Assembly (NCBI GenBank): GCA_964610345.1
Contig: CAZSVQ010000039.1
Location: forward strand, 1 to 5,904
Direction: 5' to 3'
Source of the DNA: HK-STAS-PATE-36 sp964610345
Lineage (GTDB): Bacteria; Patescibacteriota; Saccharimonadia; Saccharimonadales; JAGQNJ01
DNA: 5,904 nucleotides
Shown: piece by piece, positions 1 to 5,904 of the stretch
Position numbering within the stretch: position 1 is the stretch's first letter
Layout: the number at the start of each line of letters is the position of its first letter
Position numbers and translations under genes: made by a program
The notes under the pieces: generated by a model
Seen by the model: only the letters and a program-made list of their open reading frames with translations
What the model was told of the DNA's origin: nothing
The model's database searches: none

Positions 1-2020
1 GGAAGCCGAGATCCTTTAGATCATCAGCAATCAAAGCTGTGATGTCTTGACCATATTTTTGGTAAGCTAATGCCATTGTACTAGCCAATTTCTTTTTAGT
101 CATAGTTTCATCTTGGAACGGAAAATCTTCTGGGAATATTTCGTTAAACAAGATTCTACCAAGGGTAGTATTTCTAACTTCACTACGGAATGGTAAGCTA
201 ACTCGCGATTGCAACACAACTTCACCAGCATCTAAGCTCATCAAAGCTTCAGCCAAACTAACAAAGTTAATAGCTTTTTCGCTAGTATCTTTACGTTCGT
301 AGGTTAAGTAGTAGCAACCAAGCACAATATCTTGTTCGATGTGTAAAATTGGTGAGCCATCGGCTGGCTTAAGCAAATTCTTGTTAGAAGCCATAATCTC
401 ACGAGCTTCTTCTTGAGCAGCATCTGATAATGGCAAGTGAACAGCCATTTGGTCGCCATCAAAGTCAGCGTTAAAGCCTTTACAAACAAGGGGGTGTAAT
501 TGGATAGCCTTACCTTCAATTAAAATTGGCTGGAAGGCCTGAACACTCAAACGGTGTAGTGATGGTGCTCGGTTTAATAACACGTATTTGCCTTTTATCA
601 CTTGGTCTAAAGCATCCCAAACAGCAGTTTCGCCAGATTCAATCATGCGTGTAGCTGAACGAATATTATGTGCGTATTCATTTTGTATCAAGTTGCCGAT
701 CACAAATGGCTTAAACAATTCGAGTGCCATCATTTTCGGTAGACCACATTGGCTTATTTTTAATTCTGGTCCAGCAACAATAACTGAACGTCCAGAATAG
801 TCAACACGTTTACCAAGTAGGTTTTGACGGAACCGACCTTGTTTACCTTTGAGCATGTCACTCAAAGATTTAAGTCGACGACGTTGACCTGTGGCGGCGA
901 CTGCACGGCCTGAACGTGCGTTACCGTTGTCAATCAGCGCATCAACAGCTTCTTGAAGCATACGTTGTTCGTTACGGCGAATAACCTCTGGGGCGTTAAG
1001 TTCAATTAGCTTTTTCAAACGATTGTTGCGGTTGATTACCCGACGATACAAGTCGTTCATATCACTAGTTGCGAACCGGCCACCAGTCAACTGAACCATT
1101 GGCCTTAGGTCTGGTGGAATTACTGGTAATACACTCAAGCACATTGAGCTTGGTTTAATACCTGCAATTTCCATGCTTTCTAAAAGCCTCAAACGCTTCA
1201 TTAACTTCTTCTTGCGTTGACCTTTGGCAGCTTCTGCTTCTTCTGATAGTTCTTTAATTAGTTCTTGTAAATCAATTTGATCAAGCAAGTCTTTTAAAGC
1301 TGTACCACCCATACCAACGTCGATAATATCTGCTAAATCTTCAGGCAAATTGTAGTAATCATTCTCACTAATTAGATTTAATTTAACCAGAGACTCTGCT
1401 TGAGCTTTAAAAGTCTCAAAGCCGAGAGCAATTTCTTCAAGTTCTTTTGTTTGCATTTCAGCCAAAGCCTTAACATTTGCATCATCTTTTTTAGATTCTG
1501 CTTCAAAGCGAATCTTGATAGCTTCTTGAGCGGCAGCAAATTCAGCCTCTTTGTCAGACAACATCTGATCGCGTTTTGCGGTATCAACTGATTTAACAAT
1601 GTAACTTGCAAAGTAAGCAACACGTTCTAGATTTTTAACAGTTAAGCCAAGCAAAAGCCCGACAGCACTAGGTGTACCACGCAAAAACCATATATGCGCA
1701 ACTGGGCTAGCTAATGAAATGTGCCCCATACGTTCACGCCGAACAATGCTTTTAGTTACTATTTCGCCGTTTTTATCAACAGCAGCCTCACGTGAACGTA
1801 CTCCTTTGTATTTAGCATCGTGGGGGTTAATATCTTTAACTGGGCCAAAGATACGCTCACAAAACAAACCATCACGTTCAGGTTTTTGGGTTCTGTAGTT
1901 AATTGTTTCTGGCTTGGTTACTTCACCGTAAGACCAATCCATGATGTCATCTGAACTTGCAACTGCAAGACGTACTGCATCAAAATCTGAAATTGTTGGA
2001 CCGTTAGAATAGCGTCTCAT
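1..2020 (-). CDS. rpoC: RNA polymerase beta-prime subunit, N-terminal 673 residues (partial, runs off left edge)
   Basis: This is the largest catalytic subunit of bacterial RNA polymerase. It forms the clamp and, with beta, the active centre. I translated it from the ATG at 2018-2020 down to base 2 and found no stop. Landmarks in order: the N-terminal ERDGLFCERIFGP (residues 48-60); a zinc-domain fold without zinc ligands (63-95), where the usual four Cys are P66, D68, V81 and N84; RRERMGHI (94-101); a charged helical insertion (about 143-212); the clamp helices that bind sigma (about 320-362); a rudder with about 3 extra residues (366-380); switch-region motif GKRVDYSGRSV (403-413); NRAPSLHRL (483-491); and the Mg-binding loop NADFDGDQMAVH (517-528), with D519, D521 and D523 as metal ligands. 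Bridge helix, trigger loop and second zinc site are outside the window. The start is fixed by a strong ribosome binding site seven bases upstream and by the one-base overlap with rpoB. Identity is certain; the phylum-level reading is inference. Confidence 0.98.
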   Translation of the reverse strand, partial: MRRYSNGPTISDFDAVRLAVASSDDIMDWSYGEVTKPETINYRTQKPERDGLFCERIFGPVKDINPHDAKYKGVRSREAAVDKNGEIVTKSIVRRERMGHISLASPVAHIWFLRGTPSAVGLLLGLTVKNLERVAYFASYIVKSVDTAKRDQMLSDKEAEFAAAQEAIKIRFEAESKKDDANVKALAEMQTKELEEIALGFETFKAQAESLVKLNLISENDYYNLPEDLADIIDVGMGGTALKDLLDQIDLQELIKELSEEAEAAKGQRKKKLMKRLRLLESMEIAGIKPSSMCLSVLPVIPPDLRPMVQLTGGRFATSDMNDLYRRVINRNNRLKKLIELNAPEVIRRNEQRMLQEAVDALIDNGNARSGRAVAATGQRRRLKSLSDMLKGKQGRFRQNLLGKRVDYSGRSVIVAGPELKISQCGLPKMMALELFKPFVIGNLIQNEYAHNIRSATRMIESGETAVWDALDQVIKGKYVLLNRAPSLHRLSVQAFQPILIEGKAIQLHPLVCKGFNADFDGDQMAVHLPLSDAAQEEAREIMASNKNLLKPADGSPILHIEQDIVLGCYYLTYERKDTSEKAINFVSLAEALMSLDAGEVVLQSRVSLPFRSEVRNTTLGRILFNEIFPEDFPFQDETMTKKKLASTMALAYQKYGQDITALIADDLKDLGF

Positions 2021-5000
2021 TATTTTGCCTCCTCTTTTGCTACTTCAGAAACCAGATCATCTGTTGCAATTGATGTTATTTCAGCTGGCATATGATCGTC
2101 AAGTTCAATCAAATCAAACTCATCAAGACCTTCTTCGGCAGTCATATCAACATCAGATACTTCTGGTGCTGGAACATCAATATCTGCTTGATGTACAGCT
2201 TCATCTTTTATGTTTTCGGCTAGTACATCTTCTGCATCAACCGCTTTATCTGACAGTATCAAGTCAACTTTTAAGCCAAGACCTTGCAACTCTTTAACAA
2301 GCACATTAAAGCTTTCTGGGACTTTTGGCCCAACAATTGGTGTGCTCTTAATTATTGATTCGTAGGCTTTTGAACGACCGTAAACATCATCTGACTTAAT
2401 TGTTAACATTTCTTGTAAGGTATTTGCTGCACCGTAAGCTTCTAGTGCCCAAACTTCCATCTCACCAAATCTTTGGCCACCATTTTGAGCTTTACCCCCA
2501 AGTGGCTGTTGAGTAACCATAGTATATGGTCCTGTAGACCGAGCATGAATTTTGTCAACAATCATGTGATTTAACTTGATCATATACATACTACCTACAG
2601 TTGTACGTTCAGCGAAAGCTTCACCGGTACGACCGTCATAAAGTTGCTGCTTGCCATCTTCCGGTAGCCCTGCTTCTTTTAGAAGATCTTGGATTTTCTC
2701 AATTGGTACACCGTTAAAAGATGGCGATGCAACATGTAACCCGAGTGCACGTGCTGCCATACCAAGGTGAGTTTCAAACAATTGACCAATATTCATACGG
2801 CTAGGCACACCAAGCGGGTTAAGTAAAATGTCTACGGGTGTTCCATCTTCCATAAATGGCATATCTTCAACCGGTAAAACTCGGGCGATCACACCCTTGT
2901 TACCGTGACGACCACCTAATTTATCTCCAACCGCAATTTTACGCATTTGCGCCACAAAGACTTGAATTTGCATAATCACACCAGCTTTAAGCTCGTGGCC
3001 ATTTTCTCGGCTGAAAACCTTAACGCCGACAACTTTACCGTGCTTACCGTTACTCATGCGTTGTGAGGTGTCACGCACGTCTTTAGCTTTCTCTCCAAAG
3101 ATTGCTCGAAGCAAGCGTTCTTCGCTTGACAGTTCTTGTTCACCTTTAGGAGTGATTTTACCTACCAAGATGTCACCAGGATGCACATCTGCACCTATTC
3201 GGACAATTCCGTCATCGTCAAGGTGTCTTAAAGCTTCTTCTGATACATTAGGAATATCACGCGTTACGACTTCTGGGCCTAATTTTGTCTCCCGAACTTC
3301 TGTCATGTAATCTACTATGTGAATAGAAGTTAGAGTGTCATCCTCAACTATCTTGCGGGACACAATTATCGCGTCTTCAAAGTTATAGCCTGTCCAGGGC
3401 ATAAATGCCGCCACCAAGTCTTTACCAAGAGCAAGTTCGCCATTATCAATTGACATACCTTCAACTAACGGGTCGCCAGCTTTGACTTTATCGCCACTAC
3501 TTACAACTACTTTTTGGTTGATAGATGAACCCTCGTTACTACGTATAAAGTGTTGTGGGAAGTAAGAAACTTTACCAGCTTTTTTGTACTTAACAACAAC
3601 TTCACTTGCTGAGGCGCTTAGTACTTCACCTTCTTCTTCAGCTTGAATTAATTGACCTGTATTACTAGCAACGATACCTTCTAAACCGGTACCAACAATA
3701 GGGCGCTTTGGTTGCACTAACGGCACAGCTTGACGCTGTTGGTTACTACCCATCAAACTTCGGTACACATAGTTTTTCTCGATAAACGGAATAAGCCCCG
3801 CGCTTGAACCAATAATTTGCCGTTTTGATGCATCCATGTGCGTAACATCATCAGCATCTACTTCACCAGATACTAATCGGTTACGAGCTGAAACACGATC
3901 GCTTGCAAAATAGCCGTCACTATCAATCTTTTCGCTAGAACCAGCAATTACAGCTTGTTCTTCTTCTGCAGCATCAAGATACACAACCTTACCAGTAACT
4001 TTAGCTTTAACTGGCCAAGTCACTTTACTTTTAATGGATTCTAGTTTTTTAGCATCATTTGCTGAAATTGTACTACCAGTTTTTACGATAACTTTACCGT
4101 TTTCGTCTTCTAGGTCAACGCTGGCAACATACCCAGCTGCGTCTTTCGCTGTTACTGCATTAATTACTTTGATATAAGGAGTCTCAACAAAACCATACTC
4201 GTTAATACGAGCATATAAACCTAGGTTTAATACCAAACCAATGTTTGCACCTTCTGGGGTCTCAACTGCACAAATTCGGCCGTAGTGAGTAGCGTGTGCA
4301 TCACGAACTTCAAACCCGGCACGTTCACGGCTTAAACCACCAGGACCCATAGAACTTAAACGACGTTTGTGGGCTAACTCACTAAGTGGATTAATTTGGT
4401 CCATAAACTGTGACAATTGTGAGCTTGCAAAAAACTCACGAACCGCAGCTACAATTGGGCGAGCATTAATTAACTGACCAGGTGTTACAGTTTCAATCTC
4501 GCTCATACTCATGCGATCTTTTGTATTACGTTCCATACGTAACAAACCAATTCTAAACTGGCGCTGTACAAGTTCTCCGACCAATTTAACTCGGCGGTTA
4601 GCTAGTGAGTCGATATCATCTGGTAGTTCTTGTGCATTATTTAAACGAATAACTTCAGAGATAATGGCTGTTAGGTCTTCTATCCGCATTACACGGTTTT
4701 CAACTGTATTTGGAACATCAAGATTTAAGCGCTTATTGATTTTGTATCGCCCAACTCGGCTAAAATCAAAAAGATTAAAGTTATAGAACATGATTTCAAT
4801 TAGGCCACGAGCGTTATCAACTGTTGCCAAATCACCTGGGCGCAGACGACGGTAAACCTCAATTAACGCCTCATTAGTACCTCGTGCTGGGTCTTTGTCT
4901 AATGTTGCATCAACATAGCTGGTCTTACCTTGGTCAACATGAGCAAATGCTTCTTTAATTTTAGCTTCTGTCAAACCAAGAGCACGTAGTAAAGTAGTAA

Positions 5001-5568
5001 CTGCAATTTTACGCTTACGGTCAATTTTTACATAAATTGCACCATTGGCAGCTGTTTCGAACTCTAACCACGCACCTCGGCCAGGGATTACCTTGGCACC
5101 AAACAATTTGCCAGATGCATGCTGATCGGCTGTAAAGAATACGCCAGCAGATCGAATCAACTGACTAACCACTACTCGTTCTGCACCGTTGATAACAAAA
5201 GTACCGCGCGATGTCATCCATGGGTAATCACCAAGATAAATCTCTTGATCTTTTACCTCACCAGTAACTTTATTTGTTAAAACAACAGTTGCTTTAAGGG
5301 GTGCTTCAAAAGAAATGTTATTTTCTCGGGCTTCTTCCTCGGTTGTTTTAGGGTCTTCAAAGTGATAATCTTTAAAGCTTAATGATAATTTTGTGCCAGT
5401 ATAGTCGTCAATTGGACTAATTTCGGCCAGTAATTCTCCTAGCCCTTCTTCTACAAACCACTGAAACGATTTGTTTTGATGATCTACTAAGTTTGGTAGA
5501 TCAAGAATGTCATCTTTTTGTGTAAAGTACGTGCGTTTTTCAGGCGTAATGCCAGACGTTTTTGCCAT
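2020..5568 (-). CDS. rpoB: RNA polymerase beta subunit (complete, 1182 residues)
   Basis: This is the second-largest RNA polymerase subunit. It forms one jaw, the RNA and NTP contacts around the active site, and the rifampicin pocket. Visible landmarks: protrusion/lobe motif GTFVINGAERVVVSQL (residues about 122-137); rifampicin region SSQLSQFMDQINPLS (382-396) and HKRRLSSMGPGGLSRERAG (400-418); a module of about 50 extra residues (469-528); the segment ending in R603, equivalent to E. coli R678; YNFED with E731-D732; GDKLGGRHGNKG with K883 and K891, equivalent to E. coli K1065 and K1073; PLGVPSRMNIGQ; QPLGGKAQNGGQRFGEMEVWA; and PESFNVLVKELQGLGL near the C-terminus. Both large E. coli insertions are absent, and length matches Bacillus and Mycobacterium beta. 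Residues 1107-1182 form a strongly acidic tail. The ATG at 5566-5568 is chosen because it has a Shine-Dalgarno and no in-frame start lies just upstream. Unusual points: Pro-to-Ala at 141, 426, 434 and 441, and the changed segment 598-603. Identity is certain. Confidence 0.99.
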   Translation of the reverse strand: MAKTSGITPEKRTYFTQKDDILDLPNLVDHQNKSFQWFVEEGLGELLAEISPIDDYTGTKLSLSFKDYHFEDPKTTEEEARENNISFEAPLKATVVLTNKVTGEVKDQEIYLGDYPWMTSRGTFVINGAERVVVSQLIRSAGVFFTADQHASGKLFGAKVIPGRGAWLEFETAANGAIYVKIDRKRKIAVTTLLRALGLTEAKIKEAFAHVDQGKTSYVDATLDKDPARGTNEALIEVYRRLRPGDLATVDNARGLIEIMFYNFNLFDFSRVGRYKINKRLNLDVPNTVENRVMRIEDLTAIISEVIRLNNAQELPDDIDSLANRRVKLVGELVQRQFRIGLLRMERNTKDRMSMSEIETVTPGQLINARPIVAAVREFFASSQLSQFMDQINPLSELAHKRRLSSMGPGGLSRERAGFEVRDAHATHYGRICAVETPEGANIGLVLNLGLYARINEYGFVETPYIKVINAVTAKDAAGYVASVDLEDENGKVIVKTGSTISANDAKKLESIKSKVTWPVKAKVTGKVVYLDAAEEEQAVIAGSSEKIDSDGYFASDRVSARNRLVSGEVDADDVTHMDASKRQIIGSSAGLIPFIEKNYVYRSLMGSNQQRQAVPLVQPKRPIVGTGLEGIVASNTGQLIQAEEEGEVLSASASEVVVKYKKAGKVSYFPQHFIRSNEGSSINQKVVVSSGDKVKAGDPLVEGMSIDNGELALGKDLVAAFMPWTGYNFEDAIIVSRKIVEDDTLTSIHIVDYMTEVRETKLGPEVVTRDIPNVSEEALRHLDDDGIVRIGADVHPGDILVGKITPKGEQELSSEERLLRAIFGEKAKDVRDTSQRMSNGKHGKVVGVKVFSRENGHELKAGVIMQIQVFVAQMRKIAVGDKLGGRHGNKGVIARVLPVEDMPFMEDGTPVDILLNPLGVPSRMNIGQLFETHLGMAARALGLHVASPSFNGVPIEKIQDLLKEAGLPEDGKQQLYDGRTGEAFAERTTVGSMYMIKLNHMIVDKIHARSTGPYTMVTQQPLGGKAQNGGQRFGEMEVWALEAYGAANTLQEMLTIKSDDVYGRSKAYESIIKSTPIVGPKVPESFNVLVKELQGLGLKVDLILSDKAVDAEDVLAENIKDEAVHQADIDVPAPEVSDVDMTAEEGLDEFDLIELDDHMPAEITSIATDDLVSEVAKEEAK
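2028..2034 (-). promoter_or_regulatory. Ribosome binding site of rpoC, inside the rpoB 3' end
   Basis: On the minus strand this reads GAGGAGG, a near-perfect Shine-Dalgarno sequence, seven bases before the rpoC ATG. It lies in the last codons of rpoB (Glu-Glu-Ala-Lys-stop). Together with the TAATG stop/start junction it suggests that ribosomes finishing rpoB re-initiate on rpoC, which would keep beta and beta-prime near equal amounts. The coupling is inferred; the motif and spacing are seen directly. Confidence 0.9.
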
Positions 5569-5580
5569 AACGTTGGTTAT

Positions 5581-5587
5581 TCTCCTT
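5581..5587 (-). promoter_or_regulatory. Ribosome binding site of rpoB
   Basis: The minus strand reads AAGGAGA, followed by 12 bases and the rpoB ATG. The spacing is longer than the usual 5 to 9 bases, but no other in-frame ATG, GTG or TTG lies nearby and MAKTSG is a plausible N-terminus. A long stem-loop (5607-5654) ends about 20 bases upstream of this site, so structure in the leader could affect ribosome access. Confidence 0.75.
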
Positions 5588-5606
5588 GATATTTGCCTTA
5601 AAAGTA

Positions 5607-5654
5607 CTCTGTTTTTACAGTCAGACTCCCAAAAACTTACTGTAATTAACAGAG
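5607..5654 (-). promoter_or_regulatory. Candidate 14-bp leader stem-loop upstream of rpoB
   Basis: In the minus-strand transcript, the arm CTCTGTTAATTACAGT (5654-5639) pairs with ACTGTAAAAACAGAG (5621-5607). This gives two perfect 7-bp helices separated by a small internal loop (AA against A), closed by a 17-base loop. I checked the pairing base by base. It lies between the far leader and the rpoB ribosome binding site. Each arm is also a small dyad on its own (CTGT...ACAG), so a DNA operator is possible. It is not a typical intrinsic terminator: the stem is AT-rich and only a short TTTT follows. By analogy, the E. coli rplL-rpoB spacer holds an RNase III processing site. Role unknown. Confidence 0.55.
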
Positions 5655-5707
5655 GTATAAAGCGTTAAATTGTTGATACTCGCGCGAAGATTCTAAGCTA
5701 GTTTGGG

Positions 5708-5746
5708 TTGCTACCTAGGGTACCAATAGCAAGCCCGCTTACCCTA
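5708..5746 (-). repeat. Interleaved inverted repeats (alternative stems or pseudoknot) in the rpoB leader
   Basis: Reading the minus strand, TAGGGTA (5746-5740) is complementary to TACCCTA (5722-5716), and TTGCTA (5732-5727) is complementary to TAGCAA (5713-5708). The two pairings cross each other. They therefore either exclude one another, as in a switch, or form a pseudoknot, although the two-base connector 5714-5715 looks too short to cross a 7-bp stem. A third small option, TACC-CTA-GGTA, overlaps both. The pairings are seen in the sequence; any regulatory role is inference. Confidence 0.35.
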
Positions 5747-5904
5747 CTTCTTGTTAAACACAATACCATATTTGGTGATCATAAATCAAACATTTTAACA
5801 ATTTTATATGCAAAGTTCACTTAAAATACACACCCAAACAATAAATATAACCCTAAACCCGAACTCTCCCTCGCTGATTAACAACCCCAACTCCTCCAGC
5901 TACA

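Larger units (their letters stand above)
5569..5904. other. Leader / intergenic region upstream of rpoB
   Basis: This 336-base stretch has no gene I can support. From the rpoB side it holds the ribosome binding site (5581-5587), the 14-bp stem-loop (5607-5654), a CGCGCG-containing patch (5681-5686), the interleaved inverted repeats (5708-5746), an AT-rich part (about 5755-5850) and a C-rich part on the plus strand up to the right edge. It is the natural place for the rpoBC promoter. Minus-strand -10-like hexamers occur at 5690-5695 (TAGAAT), 5778-5783 (TATGAT) and 5803-5808 (TATAAA), but none has a convincing -35 box at 16-18 bases, so I do not call a promoter. The last bases (5853-5903) could be the end of an upstream minus-strand gene, since one frame reads 16 codons to a TAG, but this is too short to judge. 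No rplJ or rplL sequence is seen in the window. Confidence 0.6.

Noticed and set aside
1..2020. Possible alternative genetic code (TGA recoded as glycine, as in Gracilibacteria and Absconditabacteria)
   Set aside because: No in-frame TGA occurs in either gene, conserved glycines are coded by GGN, and rpoB ends in TAA.
304..5310. Several open frames of 60-90 codons in other frames over rpoB and rpoC, such as 588-800, 3056-3310 and 4511-4786 on the plus strand
   Set aside because: They overlap strongly conserved coding sequence, have no ribosome sites or recognisable motifs, and are explained as shadows of the two real genes.
5607..5654. Intrinsic terminator between an upstream gene and rpoB
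   Set aside because: The stem is AT-rich and followed by ACTTTTAAGG rather than a real T-tract; it also lies close to the rpoB ribosome site.
5698..5769. A 23-codon minus-strand open frame (starting MVLCLTRS) in the leader, a possible leader peptide
   Set aside because: There is no Shine-Dalgarno upstream of its ATG and its composition is not protein-like; it overlaps the inverted repeats, which explain the sequence as well.
5690..5808. -10-like hexamers TAGAAT (5690-5695), TATGAT (5778-5783) and TATAAA (5803-5808) as rpoB promoters
   Set aside because: None has a good TTGACA-like box at normal spacing; in AT-rich DNA such hexamers are expected by chance.
5849..5860. AACCCTAAACCC, which matches a plant-type telomere repeat
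   Set aside because: It is less than two repeat units, sits in a bacterial leader and has no tandem extension.
5853..5903. Possible C-terminal end of an upstream minus-strand gene (16 codons, GVGVVNQRGRVRV then TAG)
   Set aside because: Too short to recognise or to separate from chance; needs sequence to the right of the window.

Overview
The window is a single bacterial operon segment read entirely from the minus strand: a leader region of about 336 bases (5569-5904), the complete rpoB gene (2020-5568, RNA polymerase beta subunit, 1182 residues) and the first 673 codons of rpoC (1-2020, beta-prime subunit), which runs off the left edge. rpoB and rpoC overlap by one base in a TAATG junction, with a strong ribosome binding site for rpoC inside the last codons of rpoB. 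I see no mobile element, CRISPR array, tRNA, rRNA or accessory gene. The antisense open frames over rpoB and rpoC are shadows of these two genes.

The likely host is a member of the Candidate Phyla Radiation (Patescibacteria), most probably Saccharibacteria (TM7). The reasons are these. The beta-prime N-terminal zinc-binding domain aligns without gaps to the usual one, but all four zinc-ligand cysteines are replaced. Beta-prime carries a charged helical insertion of the kind seen in Actinobacteria. Beta carries many substitutions at positions that are nearly invariant in other phyla. The DNA is moderately AT-rich, and reading frames are intact under the standard code. The family-level statements come from memory of E. 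coli, Mycobacterium and Bacillus sequences, so the phylum is an inference.

Beta and beta-prime form the two jaws and the active centre of the transcription enzyme. The catalytic NADFDGD loop of beta-prime and the two catalytic-region lysines of beta are intact, so this should be a working polymerase. Beta-prime's bridge helix, trigger loop and second zinc site lie beyond the left edge.

This is a core housekeeping locus, not a new defence or mobile system. The interest lies in unusual polymerase residues (lost zinc ligands, a changed segment next to the NTP-binding arginine of beta, four Pro-to-Ala changes around the rifampicin pocket, and an extra module of about 50 residues in beta) and in two RNA-structure candidates in the leader: a 14-bp stem-loop just upstream of the rpoB ribosome binding site, and a pair of interleaved inverted repeats further upstream.
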